From RGIG1681 sp964646345 (lineage in GTDB: Bacteria; Bacillota; Clostridia; Christensenellales; UBA1242), in contig CAZYDU010000003.1 of the NCBI GenBank assembly GCA_964646345.1, positions 1-64,000 on the forward strand: a DNA stretch of 64,000 bases. The letters are read 5' to 3'. The notes below the pieces were generated by a model, which saw nothing but the letters and a program-made list of their open reading frames with translations, did no database searches and had not been told where the DNA came from. The position numbers and the translations under genes are program-made. Every line of letters begins with the position of its first letter. Position 1 is the first letter of the stretch. Positions 31,916-40,651 of the stretch are shown piece by piece.

Positions 31916-33028
31916 TTACTCCTTTGTAATAATGTCATAAATTGTAGAATTAATTTTCTTTTCTGCAAATTTATCTTCGGCAAACCTTCTGGAATTTTTA
32001 CCGAGAGTTACTGCCAAGTCTTTATTTTCTAAAATTTCAATGCATTTTTTTGCCATTGAGTTGATATCATTATGATTTATTCTATAACCGTTATAGTTAT
32101 CTTCAACGGTTTCCCTACAGCCTATACCGTTACTTGTGATTACACATCTACCGATAGATTCCGCCTCCATAATTGTCATGGGCAACCCCTCTCGATAATA
32201 AGAAGGTAATATTAATGCAAGTGAATCTTCAATATAAGGTCTAACATCTTTTGTTATTCCTAAGTAATTTACAGAACCATCATTAATATATTCCTGAATA
32301 TCCGAAACCTTAACTGATCCTTCACTTCCAAGATACATAAATTCTGCTTCAGGGTGCGATTGTTTAACAAGCCTTGCACACTTACAATATTCAAAAACTC
32401 CCTTTGTGTGTTGCATTCTTGCAATCATTATAAATTTATTCGATTGTTTATTAACTGCTTTAAATGCAAATTTATCAAGGTCAACACCAATACCATTAAC
32501 AACCACTGATTGTTCAGGCTTTATAAGTTTTAATTCTTCAAATTCTAACTTATCGTCATTATTTAAAAAGAAAACTTTTTTTATGCCTTTAAATGCTTGT
32601 TTATATAACTTTGTTTCGACAAATTTTATGATTTTCCACTTTAAAGATTTATTAATGAACGCATCACCTGCACCTTCAACCATTGCGAAAATATTTTTTA
32701 CACCCGCCTTTTTAGCAGCCTTTACGCCAAAAATGTTTGGTTTTAGTTGGAATGTGAAAACAATGTCTGGATTAATATGCTTAATAATTTTATAATACTT
32801 ATTTTTTAAAGTTAAAATTTTTAAAGGATTTAAACTTCTATTTTTATCATTAATATAATAAAGTTTAATTCCTTCATTTTTCAAATCTTCTTCATAATTA
32901 TTATCAAAAGTTATCGTTGAGACTTCATAGTCTTCTTCTTGAAACTTTTTTATAAGAGGCAAACGGAATGTGAAAATATTTTGTGAAGTATTACAAATCA
33001 TTAAAATCTTTTTTTTTGATTTTTCCAT
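31916..33028 (-). CDS. Glycosyltransferase family 4
   Basis: A 370-aa GT-B enzyme beginning KKILMICNTSQNIFTFRLPLIKKF, with FIMIARMQHTKGVFEYCKCARL and PSYYREGLPMTIMEAESIGRCVIT (E-x7-E). This resembles the enzymes that act early in repeat-unit assembly. Its ATG overlaps the tex stop (TAATG) and its ribosome-binding site GGAGG lies within the 3' end of tex, so the polysaccharide genes are read as a continuation of the tex transcript. Confidence 0.92.
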   Translation of the reverse strand: MEKSKKKILMICNTSQNIFTFRLPLIKKFQEEDYEVSTITFDNNYEEDLKNEGIKLYYINDKNRSLNPLKILTLKNKYYKIIKHINPDIVFTFQLKPNIFGVKAAKKAGVKNIFAMVEGAGDAFINKSLKWKIIKFVETKLYKQAFKGIKKVFFLNNDDKLEFEELKLIKPEQSVVVNGIGVDLDKFAFKAVNKQSNKFIMIARMQHTKGVFEYCKCARLVKQSHPEAEFMYLGSEGSVKVSDIQEYINDGSVNYLGITKDVRPYIEDSLALILPSYYREGLPMTIMEAESIGRCVITSNGIGCRETVEDNYNGYRINHNDINSMAKKCIEILENKDLAVTLGKNSRRFAEDKFAEKKINSTIYDIITKE

Positions 33029-35265
33029 TAATTTTCCTCCGAGGCTTTTTTGATTGAAAGACCGATGCGTTTTTTGTTAAGGTCAAGAGAGATGACTTTG
33101 ACGGTTACGATTTGTCCGACAGTGAGTTCTTCACTTGGGTGTTTAATGAAGCGGTCGCAGATTTCAGAAATGTGAACTAGACCGTCTTGATGAACACCGA
33201 TATCAACAAATGCACCAAAGTCGATAACATTTCTAACAGTTCCTTTCAAAATCATACCTTCTTTAAGGTCTTCCATTGATAAAACATCAGAGCGAAGTTC
33301 AAGATGTTCTGCTTCTTCACGAATATCTCTACCTGGTTTTACAAGTTCGGAAACAATGTCTTGCATGGTTGGAACGCCGATACCGATTTCTTCCGCAATT
33401 TTGGTTTCGCCTTTTTCGTTAACAAGTTCTGGAAGTTTTGATACATTGCCGTTTTTTACATCTTCTTCAGTCATTTTGAAAATCTTTAATAATTTTCTTG
33501 CACTACCATAACTTTCAGGGTGAACTGAAGTGTTATCCAAAATATCTTCGCCACCAACAATTCTTAAAAAGCCGGCACATTGTTCAAAAGCCTTTGCACC
33601 GAGTTTTGGAACTTGTTTAATATCTTCACGTGTTTTGAAAGCACCGTTCTTTTCACGATATGCAACAATATTTTTAGCGATACCTTCATTTAGACCAGCG
33701 ACACGTTTGAGTAAGCTTGGACTAGCAGTATTAACATCTGCGCCAACTGCGTTTACGCAATCTTCAACAACGCCATCTAAAACTTCGGTAAGTCTTTTTT
33801 GTGGCATATCATGTTGATATTGACCAACGCCAATAGATTTAACATCAATTTTGATTAGTTCTGCAAGTGGGTCTTGTAATCTCCTTGCAATAGAAACAGC
33901 TGAACGCAAGTTTACATTATAGTCTGGGAATTCCTCTGCACCGAGTTTGCTTGCAGAGTAAACCGAAGCTCCAGCTTCCGAAACAACGGCATAATTTACT
34001 TTTCTAGACAAAGTTTTAATTAAATCAGCACAGAAGATTTCACTTTCTTTGCTAGCAGTTCCGTTGCCGATTGAAATAACGTCAACTTTATGCTTTGAAA
34101 TAAGCTCAGTCATTTTACGTTTACTTTCATCAATTTTTGAAAATGGTGGAGTTGGATAAATAACATCTGTTGCTAATACTGTGCCATTTTCGTCAATAAC
34201 AGCGAGTTTACAGCCCATTCTATAACCTGGGTCAAAACCCAAAATTCTCTTTCCTTTTAGTGGAGCTTCCATTAAAAGTGGTTTTAAGTTAAGCTCAAAG
34301 TTATGAATAGCTTGTTCATTTGCTTTGTCGGTTAAATCATTTCTAATTTCTCTTTCCAAGCTTGGTTCAATCAAACGGTCAAAAGCATCTTCTTGAGTTT
34401 CTTTCAAAAGCTCTGCAAAAATTGTGTCTTTAATTTCATAATTATTTTCAATAATTTCCAAGCATTTTTCTTTGTTAAATTCAATATTAACTTTCAAGAA
34501 ACCTTCGTTTTCGCCACGATTGATTGCCAAAGTTCTATGAGCTGGGATTTTGCAAACTTCTTGTTTAAATCCATCATAAACCGCATAAGTATCTGCAGAT
34601 GTTGTTTTTTCGCTACCTTCTTTGTCTGCATATTTATCTGAATTGTCAATAACCTTTTCTTTTGCCTTTTTAGGTTTTTCTTTTTTGATTTCAGAACAAA
34701 TACTTGCACTCTTTTGCAAAAATTCACGAAGTTCTTTTCTTAGGTCACTATCATCGCTAAATCTTTCAGCCAAAATATCTTTAGCTCCTTGAATAGCTTC
34801 TTCGGTCGTTTTAACACCTTTTTCTTCATCAACAAAAGGCTGAGCAAGTTCTTCGACTGTCTTGCCGTTCTCTTTTTGTGCAATGAAAATATCCGCAAGT
34901 GGTTCTAGACCCTTTGCAATGGCTTCAGTTGCTCTTGTTTTTCTCTTTGGTTTGAATGGTCTGTATATATCTTCAAGTTCCGTGAGAGTTTTTGCTTCGT
35001 CAAGTTTTTTAGCAATCTCATCGGTAAGCTTGCCCTGTTCGTCAATAGTTTTAACGATAGTCTTTTTTCTGTCTTCAAAATTTCTTAAATATGTAAGGCG
35101 GTCTGAAAACGAACGAATAACCTGGTCATCAAGACTTCCGTGCATTTCTTTTCTATACCTAGCAATAAAAGGTATAGTGCCACCTTCGTCAAGTAGAGTA
35201 ATTAAATTTTTTGAGTATTCTTCTCTGATATTAAACTCTTTTGCAAGAGCTTCAAAAATTTCCAT
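33028..35265 (-). CDS. tex: Tex-family RNA-binding transcription accessory protein
   Basis: Tex (745 aa) is a conserved nucleic-acid-binding protein linked to transcription and toxin expression. The order of domains is as expected: N-terminal HTH-like Tex_N (YSKNLITLLDEGGTIPFIARYRKEM), YqgF/RuvC-like domain (RILGFDPGYRMGCKLAVID), helix-hairpin-helix (NVDTASPSLLKRVAGLNEGIA-like), and a C-terminal S1 domain (GMILKGTVRNVIDFGAFVDIGVHQDGLVH). Length agrees with the family (720-780). AGGAAG lies 7 nt before ATG. It opens the transcript that continues into the polysaccharide cluster. Confidence 0.96.
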   Translation of the reverse strand: MEIFEALAKEFNIREEYSKNLITLLDEGGTIPFIARYRKEMHGSLDDQVIRSFSDRLTYLRNFEDRKKTIVKTIDEQGKLTDEIAKKLDEAKTLTELEDIYRPFKPKRKTRATEAIAKGLEPLADIFIAQKENGKTVEELAQPFVDEEKGVKTTEEAIQGAKDILAERFSDDSDLRKELREFLQKSASICSEIKKEKPKKAKEKVIDNSDKYADKEGSEKTTSADTYAVYDGFKQEVCKIPAHRTLAINRGENEGFLKVNIEFNKEKCLEIIENNYEIKDTIFAELLKETQEDAFDRLIEPSLEREIRNDLTDKANEQAIHNFELNLKPLLMEAPLKGKRILGFDPGYRMGCKLAVIDENGTVLATDVIYPTPPFSKIDESKRKMTELISKHKVDVISIGNGTASKESEIFCADLIKTLSRKVNYAVVSEAGASVYSASKLGAEEFPDYNVNLRSAVSIARRLQDPLAELIKIDVKSIGVGQYQHDMPQKRLTEVLDGVVEDCVNAVGADVNTASPSLLKRVAGLNEGIAKNIVAYREKNGAFKTREDIKQVPKLGAKAFEQCAGFLRIVGGEDILDNTSVHPESYGSARKLLKIFKMTEEDVKNGNVSKLPELVNEKGETKIAEEIGIGVPTMQDIVSELVKPGRDIREEAEHLELRSDVLSMEDLKEGMILKGTVRNVIDFGAFVDIGVHQDGLVHISEICDRFIKHPSEELTVGQIVTVKVISLDLNKKRIGLSIKKASEEN

Positions 35266-35289
35266 AAATAACTTCCTAGTACTAAAATT

Positions 35290-35298
35290 TGTGGATAA
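35290..35298 (-). promoter_or_regulatory. Perfect DnaA-box sequence in the tex leader
   Basis: The plus strand reads TGTGGATAA, the complement of the 9-nt consensus DnaA box TTATCCACA, inside GTGGATAATCCAC. It is a single site between the tex promoter and start codon, so chance is not excluded. Confidence 0.35.
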
Positions 35299-35310
35299 TC
35301 CACCAAAATT

Positions 35311-35339
35311 ATTATAACAAACGATGTGGGATTTTTCAA
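35311..35339 (-). promoter_or_regulatory. tex promoter
   Basis: Minus strand TTGAAA (35334-35339), 17-nt spacer, TATAAT (35311-35316). The divergent spacer 35266-35607 otherwise holds only this promoter, the DnaA-box match and the promoter at 35538-35566. Confidence 0.75.
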
Positions 35340-35537
35340 CTAATTAGATTTAATTTATAATTATATTTATTATACCTAATACAAAATCGTTTTTAATAAT
35401 ACTATCTTGATGTCTCAAAACCGCAAAATTTTTCTACTTTTGTAAAAAAAATAATTATTAAGACTAAAATTTACATTTTTAATTTATTTTAAGAAAATCC
35501 ATCACTTGTGTTACTATGAATATACAATCAAAATTAG

Positions 35538-35566
35538 TTGCCTAAAAATTCAATAATGTTTACAAT
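35538..35566 (+). promoter_or_regulatory. Promoter of the nucleotidyltransferase gene
   Basis: TTGCCT (35538-35543), 17-nt spacer, TACAAT (35561-35566). Confidence 0.55.
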
Positions 35567-35607
35567 ATAAGCATATAAATTAATGTAACAAAACTTAAGG
35601 AGCTTTT

Positions 35608-36516
35608 ATGGAATTAGTTATAATGGCTGCCGGAATGGGTAGCAGATATGGTGGGCTAAAACAACTTGACCCAATAGACGATAATGGAAATTTTATTATA
35701 GACTATTCAATCTACGATGCAATTCGTTGCGGGTTTAATAAGGTTGTTTTTATAATAAAGGAGGAAAATTTTGAAGCTTTTAGAGAAACGATTGGAAAAC
35801 GTGTTGAAAATAAAATTGAAACCGTTTATGTTTTTCAGGACAATGACAATATTCCACTTGAATTTGAAGTGCCGGAAACAAGAACAAAACCTTTCGGAAC
35901 AGGTCATGCAGTGCTTTGTGCAAAAGGTGTAGTACACTCAAACTTTGCAGTTATAAATGCCGATGATTTCTATGGTTATGAAGCTTTTAAATCAGCATCG
36001 GATTTTATGAAACTCAATTATTCGCCAAACACCTTTGCACTTATTGGATATAGAGCAGATAATACTTTCTGTTGTTCTAAAGCCGTTAAACGTGGAGTTT
36101 GCACCGTTACAAAAGACAACAAACTTGCGAACATTGTTGAATCTTCTTTGAGCAAAGACGAGCTGGATGAAATTACGGCAACCCCTATTGATGGAAGTTC
36201 AACTAAACCATTTCCCATCTCAAAAGATACTACTGTTTCAATGAATTTCTTTGCATTTTCTCCAAAGTTTATGGATTATTTAGATGCTGGATTTTTAGAA
36301 TTTTTAGAGAAAAATCGTAAAGATTTATCTGCCTGCGAATTTTTCTTGCCAAGCGTTGTAACAAACCTTATCAAAGACGAAAAGGTTTCGGTTGATGTTA
36401 TTGATACAAATGCAGTTTGGTTTGGAATGACATATAAAGAAGATAAAGAATTTGTAAAGAATTGTATTAAAAATGAAGTTAGCAAAGGAACATACCCTGC
36501 TAATCTTTGGAATTAA
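35608..36516 (+). CDS. Sugar-phosphate nucleotidyltransferase
   Basis: A 302-aa GT-A-like nucleotidyltransferase of the NTP_transferase family. The signature LVIMAAGMGSRYGGLKQLDPI (1-24) contains the G-x-G-x-R and Lys positions that bind the NTP; PFGTGHAVLCAKG and INADDFYG (metal-binding D-D) follow. Family members make NDP-sugars from NTP and sugar 1-phosphate. Which sugar is not visible; it is not close enough to GlgC, GalU or RmlA to decide. AAGGAG lies 7 nt before the ATG. Single gene with promoter and terminator; the next glycogen genes lie 2.3 kb away on the other strand. Confidence 0.85.
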   Translation: MELVIMAAGMGSRYGGLKQLDPIDDNGNFIIDYSIYDAIRCGFNKVVFIIKEENFEAFRETIGKRVENKIETVYVFQDNDNIPLEFEVPETRTKPFGTGHAVLCAKGVVHSNFAVINADDFYGYEAFKSASDFMKLNYSPNTFALIGYRADNTFCCSKAVKRGVCTVTKDNKLANIVESSLSKDELDEITATPIDGSSTKPFPISKDTTVSMNFFAFSPKFMDYLDAGFLEFLEKNRKDLSACEFFLPSVVTNLIKDEKVSVDVIDTNAVWFGMTYKEDKEFVKNCIKNEVSKGTYPANLWN

Positions 36517-36522
36517 ATAAAT

Positions 36523-36561
36523 AAACACCACCTATTCACACATACAAAGGCGGTGTTTTTT
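36523..36561 (+). terminator. Terminator of the nucleotidyltransferase gene
   Basis: AAACACC pairs with GGTGTTT, interior of about 22 nt, then TTTTT. Confidence 0.7.
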
Positions 36562-36586
36562 CAACAAAAAAATTTAAAATTTACTA

Positions 36587-36614
36587 TTGACATTTTAGTC
36601 ATTTGTGTTAAACT
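36587..36614 (+). promoter_or_regulatory. Promoter of first 350-aa paralogue, leaderless geometry
   Basis: TTGACA (36587-36592), 16-nt spacer, TAAACT (36609-36614), then six nucleotides to the ATG. There is no room for a leader or ribosome-binding site. Confidence 0.65.
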
Positions 36615-36620
36615 TTAATT

Positions 36621-37673
36621 ATGGAATATGTTAAATATCACAAGAAATTATGTAAAAATTTAAATGAATTACTTTCGCTAAACTATTTAGTGCTTGACAC
36701 CTATGCACGAGCTTTCCCTGGAGATAAAAAATTCCGCACTCGTGAAAATTTACCTATGCCGACATCTAAAAGGCAAGAAGTTGAATTTAGTAGACTTCAG
36801 GATTATGCTGAAGAAAGAGTTAAAAGATTTAATGAGTTTCAAAGTGAACTAAATTCGGAAAACCTTGAAGCTATATTTTTTAATTTAGCTGAAGCCTATC
36901 TCGATTTCTATAATTCAGAAATGGGCATGAATTATGGCATAAAAGATTTGATTAATTTGGAAAACAAGATTTTCGATTATCCAAAAGCATATAAACTAGG
37001 TGTTCTTGCAAGCAAAAGCACTCTACCTGAAGACACAAAAGACTATTTAATTCGTGGACTCAATGAAGTTATAACTGCTTACACTAAATATGATTATAAT
37101 AAAGAGTTCCAATCTTTAACAAATGCCGCCTATAATGATGTTACCGACTACGGCACAAAATCTGAAAACTTTGAAAAAGATTATTTTGATTTAATTAGAA
37201 TAGACAATAAAGACCTGATAAAATTTATAGACGAATGCAACAAGGTGTCTAGAAAATATGCATCTAAAAGAAATGAATATGTTTTGAGCTTAAATAAACA
37301 TTTTAAGACAATGAGTCAATTACAAGATAATGATGACATGTTCAATTTCTTTAATTTATCCCAAAATCTTGATAATATGGATATGCATTCGGAATTGTTT
37401 AGAGCAAGAATGGTTGCAACAAACACACCTGCTAAAGTTCACACAATTCGCAACAAAATCACAGATAAAGTTGTAACACCTGAAAACCCAGAGAAAACTG
37501 TTAACATAAATAAAACTACAGTTCATTATGAAGAATTTGCTAGATATATATCTTATGCGTTAACATTCCCTGAATTAAAGGAACAAGCAGACGCACTAAG
37601 CATAAAGTATTTCGGTCAACCACTTGATGAAGAAACCAGCAACCCAATCAAGTATGGGAGAGAAAGCTTATAA
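36621..37673 (+). CDS. Unknown 350-aa protein, first of a paralogous pair
   Basis: A soluble, largely helical, charged protein of 350 aa with no motif I recognise. It shares length and pattern with the next gene: N-terminus (MEYVKYHKKLCKNLNELLSLNYLVLDTYAR versus a similar LNYLILD segment), a central NSEMG-like/NETMG-like element, and a C-terminal FPELxExA motif followed by G. Such a tandem pair suggests duplication and divergence. No ribosome-binding site precedes the ATG, and a promoter sits at the distance expected for a leaderless transcript. Function unknown. Confidence 0.6.
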   Translation: MEYVKYHKKLCKNLNELLSLNYLVLDTYARAFPGDKKFRTRENLPMPTSKRQEVEFSRLQDYAEERVKRFNEFQSELNSENLEAIFFNLAEAYLDFYNSEMGMNYGIKDLINLENKIFDYPKAYKLGVLASKSTLPEDTKDYLIRGLNEVITAYTKYDYNKEFQSLTNAAYNDVTDYGTKSENFEKDYFDLIRIDNKDLIKFIDECNKVSRKYASKRNEYVLSLNKHFKTMSQLQDNDDMFNFFNLSQNLDNMDMHSELFRARMVATNTPAKVHTIRNKITDKVVTPENPEKTVNINKTTVHYEEFARYISYALTFPELKEQADALSIKYFGQPLDEETSNPIKYGRESL

Positions 37674-37677
37674 GTCT

Positions 37678-37708
37678 AAAGCCACGATTTATTCTCGTGG
37701 CTTTTTTT
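37678..37708 (+). terminator. Terminator between the 350-aa paralogues
   Basis: AAAGCCACG and CGTGGCTTT form a 9-bp stem with a 9-nt loop, followed by seven T. Confidence 0.85.
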
Positions 37709-37733
37709 ATTGCTATAAATTTTTATGGCAGTA

Positions 37734-37761
37734 TTGACATTTTCTTGATTTGTGCTAAAAT
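37734..37761 (+). promoter_or_regulatory. Promoter of second 350-aa paralogue, leaderless geometry
   Basis: TTGACA (37734-37739), 16-nt spacer, TAAAAT (37756-37761), six nucleotides, ATG: the same layout and similar spacer as the promoter at 36587. Confidence 0.7.
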
Positions 37762-37767
37762 TTAGGT

Positions 37768-38820
37768 ATGGAAAAAATAAAAATTAAAGATAAAATGAAC
37801 AATGATTTAAACTTTGCATTTTCAATCAACTATTTAATTCTTGATATACTAGATAAAATTACACCTAAGGGCAAAACAAACTTCACAAGAGAAGATATTT
37901 TTGCTGAAAAATCAATGTATGAAAATTACTTGTTTGAATTGCACAAAATTTATGCAGAAGCCCGTGAAGAAACTTTCGATACTATTCAAGAAAATTTCAA
38001 CTCCATGAATTATGCAAAAACATTTAAACAAAACAATGAAATTTTGTTGGATTTATTTAACGAAACAATGGGAACACAAGTTAAATATGACGAAGTGTTT
38101 TCTGAAAAAGACATTGAGAACTGGGACTTTTTCACAGAGTTCGAAGAAAAACTATCAAATTCCAATTTCTCAGATTTAAAAGTCTCAACTCTTGGGATTA
38201 TGTTATATCAATACCTTAGTTTTTATAATGACTACAAAAACTGGCGTTCAGTTACTGAGATTTTTGAAGTTTTAAAAAATGATTTCAATAGTTATGGAGC
38301 ACAATCGTTTACTTATGGAAAAACACAAAATCAAGAAATCTTGAAAGTTGACTGCGATTTCCTAAAATCAGTTCTTGATAAATGTGATAGTTTCGTTGAA
38401 AAGTATTACAAGCAATACAATAAACAATTAAAAAAACTTTCAAAGAATGAAGACCCAAATGTTTTGGGTATTCCTGAAAATTTCTCCATACTTGAACAAT
38501 GCGGTTCACTTGATAAACTTGTTGAGTATTGTGATTTATTTGAAAATAGAATACATTCAGCAAACTCGTCACCTAATCTCAAAAAACCACTAAGTGCTAA
38601 AATACTCGAATTTATAAATAACTTAAAAAATGAGCCAACCGAACCTGTGAAGGTAAAAGACATTTATATCCACAAGATTGAAATGCTAGACTTTTTGTCT
38701 ATTCTCTCAATGTTCCCAGAACTTTCAGAAATAGCAAAGAATGTTTCAATAACATGTTTAGGCGAAGATTTGGTTTCTGACTTAGAAGAAAAAATAAACA
38801 CACAATCTGAAAAACAATAA
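37768..38820 (+). CDS. Unknown 350-aa protein, second of a paralogous pair
   Basis: Another 350-aa charged helical protein of unknown function, paralogous to 36621-37673. Shared features include INYLILD near residue 20, LFNETMG near 88 (versus FYNSEMG), and MFPELSEIAKNVSITCLGEDL at about 312-332 (versus TFPELKEQADALSIKYFGQPL). Identity is low, so the duplication is old. No signal peptide, membrane segment or known catalytic motif was seen. It has its own leaderless-type promoter, and a terminator separates it from its paralogue, so the two are regulated separately. Confidence 0.6.
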   Translation: MEKIKIKDKMNNDLNFAFSINYLILDILDKITPKGKTNFTREDIFAEKSMYENYLFELHKIYAEAREETFDTIQENFNSMNYAKTFKQNNEILLDLFNETMGTQVKYDEVFSEKDIENWDFFTEFEEKLSNSNFSDLKVSTLGIMLYQYLSFYNDYKNWRSVTEIFEVLKNDFNSYGAQSFTYGKTQNQEILKVDCDFLKSVLDKCDSFVEKYYKQYNKQLKKLSKNEDPNVLGIPENFSILEQCGSLDKLVEYCDLFENRIHSANSSPNLKKPLSAKILEFINNLKNEPTEPVKVKDIYIHKIEMLDFLSILSMFPELSEIAKNVSITCLGEDLVSDLEEKINTQSEKQ

Positions 38821-38823
38821 ATA

Positions 38824-38856
38824 AAAACACTTAACATTTTAGTTAAGCGTTTTTTT
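38824..38856. terminator. Bidirectional terminator
   Basis: AAAAAC-A-CTTAAC pairs with GTTAAG-C-GTTTTT (one mismatch), with T runs on both sides. It ends the paralogue gene and the convergent glycogen operon, whose last stop codon (38843-38845) lies in the stem. Confidence 0.75.
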
Positions 38857-40621
38857 CTATCAAAATTTCAAACTCATTTTCTTTTAAAGTAAAGTTTGAT
38901 GATTTATTTTGATTTAAAAATGAAGTATAGTTGCCTTTCAAATCAACAACTAATGGCGTTGAATTTAAATTTACAATCACAATCACACGTTCGTTATTAT
39001 TAAATCTTTCAAAAGCAAACTTTCCATGTCTTGCATAAAGAATATTGATTTCGCCATCTTTTAATACTGGTAACTTTCTTATTTTTGTGAGTTTGCAAAA
39101 CCAATCATAAATTTCGTTTTTATAGTTTAACCAATCAAAACAACCACGGGAACTGCCATCATTATCAAGCATACCATACTCATCGCCATAAAAAATTGAT
39201 GGAACACCAGGGATAGTAAATATTAATGCAGAAGCAATTTTATAAAGTGAAATTGCTTTATTTTTATCATTATCACAAGATTTTAAAATCTCGCTAAAAA
39301 CTCGCTTCGTGTCATGAGTTGTTAGAAAGTTCATCAAATTATCACGAACTAGCTTTGGGTAATTGTTTTCAAGCATTCTAATGGTTGATTCCAATGCATT
39401 TGGATTTTTAGTAAAGATATATTCCAGCACGGTTTCTTTTATTGGATAATTCATGACACTATTAAGTTCATTTTTTGAAAAGTATTGTCTGCGTTTTGAA
39501 TAGCTTGTTTTTGTTGAAGCATCTTCCCACACTTCCCCCATAACAATATTGTCTTTACCAAATTCATGTACTTTTTTTTCTATTTTTTGAACAAATGAAT
39601 CTGTTATTTCATCAACTACATCAAGTCTTACACCGGAAACTCCTAGTTTTAAAAATTTTTCCAAAACCCCGCCGTTTCCTGCTATAAAATTTTGAAAATC
39701 TTGGCAATCATGATTAATGCTTGGAAGCGTATCAATTCCCCACCAACTGCGATATTTGTTTGGGTATTCATCGAAATCGTACCAATTATAAAATTTTGAA
39801 TCCTTGCTTTTAAAAGCACCCAAAGTGTTAAATGTTCCATTTTTATTAAAATAGATTGAGTCACTTCCAGTGTGATTATAAACCCCGTCAAAAACTATCT
39901 TCATGCCTTTTTCTTTCGCCTTGTCAACAAGCTCCTTAAACTCTGTTTCCGTTCCAAACATATCATCAATTTTCATGTAGTCCGATGTATCATATTTATG
40001 ATTACTATTTGCAAGCGAAATTGGGTTGAGATATATAGTTGTAACTCCAAGCCCTGCTAAATAATCAAGTTTAGAAATAATACCTTTAATATTTCCACCG
40101 AAAACTTCTTGATTTATTATAATTGGATCGGTGGAGTTTTTTTGAATTTTTCCACCCCAATCTTCACGCATGATTAGTGGTTTTCTTGCCTTAACATCTC
40201 CTTGTTTACAGAACCTGTCAACATAAATTTGATATATTAACCCGCCTTGCATTGAGTTTTCGCAATCATATTTTTTTTCAGTCACAAGTTGCAAGAAATC
40301 TTCTTGTTTCTCTGGCGATAAAGAAGACCTTGTGTCAAAAGTCTTGTTTAAATAAACGCAAAAATCCTGAAAGACTAACTGAAAATTATACCAAAAATGC
40401 CCGAATGTATCAAACTCGTACTCAATTTCATAACCATTTTTAACAGCTTTCATTTCTAAATATTTATAGTTTTCATCGGTATCATTTTTTATCATGAAAT
40501 AAACATTTTTTAAATTCTCGTCAGTTTCAAGCTCAATGTAAAATTTTACATTTGTTTTTTGTGTAATTACACCCTTTGGAAATTTAAAAAGCAAAGGGTC
40601 ATACTTTGCTTTTATGCTCAT
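38843..40621 (-). CDS. GH13 alpha-amylase-family enzyme (neopullulanase/cyclomaltodextrinase-like)
   Basis: A 592-aa alpha-glucan-degrading enzyme. Residues 1-115 form a beta-rich N-terminal domain. The GH13 barrel has GVRLDVVDE with nucleophile D334, MGEVWED with acid/base E363 and TTHDTKR with D437; the calcium-region motif DGVYNH (245-250) is present. No signal peptide, so it is intracellular and likely debranches or shortens maltodextrins released from glycogen. It is the last gene of malQ-glgB-glgA-glgP-GH13. AAGGGGG lies upstream of the ATG. Confidence 0.9.
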   Translation of the reverse strand: MSIKAKYDPLLFKFPKGVITQKTNVKFYIELETDENLKNVYFMIKNDTDENYKYLEMKAVKNGYEIEYEFDTFGHFWYNFQLVFQDFCVYLNKTFDTRSSLSPEKQEDFLQLVTEKKYDCENSMQGGLIYQIYVDRFCKQGDVKARKPLIMREDWGGKIQKNSTDPIIINQEVFGGNIKGIISKLDYLAGLGVTTIYLNPISLANSNHKYDTSDYMKIDDMFGTETEFKELVDKAKEKGMKIVFDGVYNHTGSDSIYFNKNGTFNTLGAFKSKDSKFYNWYDFDEYPNKYRSWWGIDTLPSINHDCQDFQNFIAGNGGVLEKFLKLGVSGVRLDVVDEITDSFVQKIEKKVHEFGKDNIVMGEVWEDASTKTSYSKRRQYFSKNELNSVMNYPIKETVLEYIFTKNPNALESTIRMLENNYPKLVRDNLMNFLTTHDTKRVFSEILKSCDNDKNKAISLYKIASALIFTIPGVPSIFYGDEYGMLDNDGSSRGCFDWLNYKNEIYDWFCKLTKIRKLPVLKDGEINILYARHGKFAFERFNNNERVIVIVNLNSTPLVVDLKGNYTSFLNQNKSSNFTLKENEFEILIEKNA

Positions 40622-40651
40622 AAAATAAACCCCCTTGCTTTATTTTATTTA

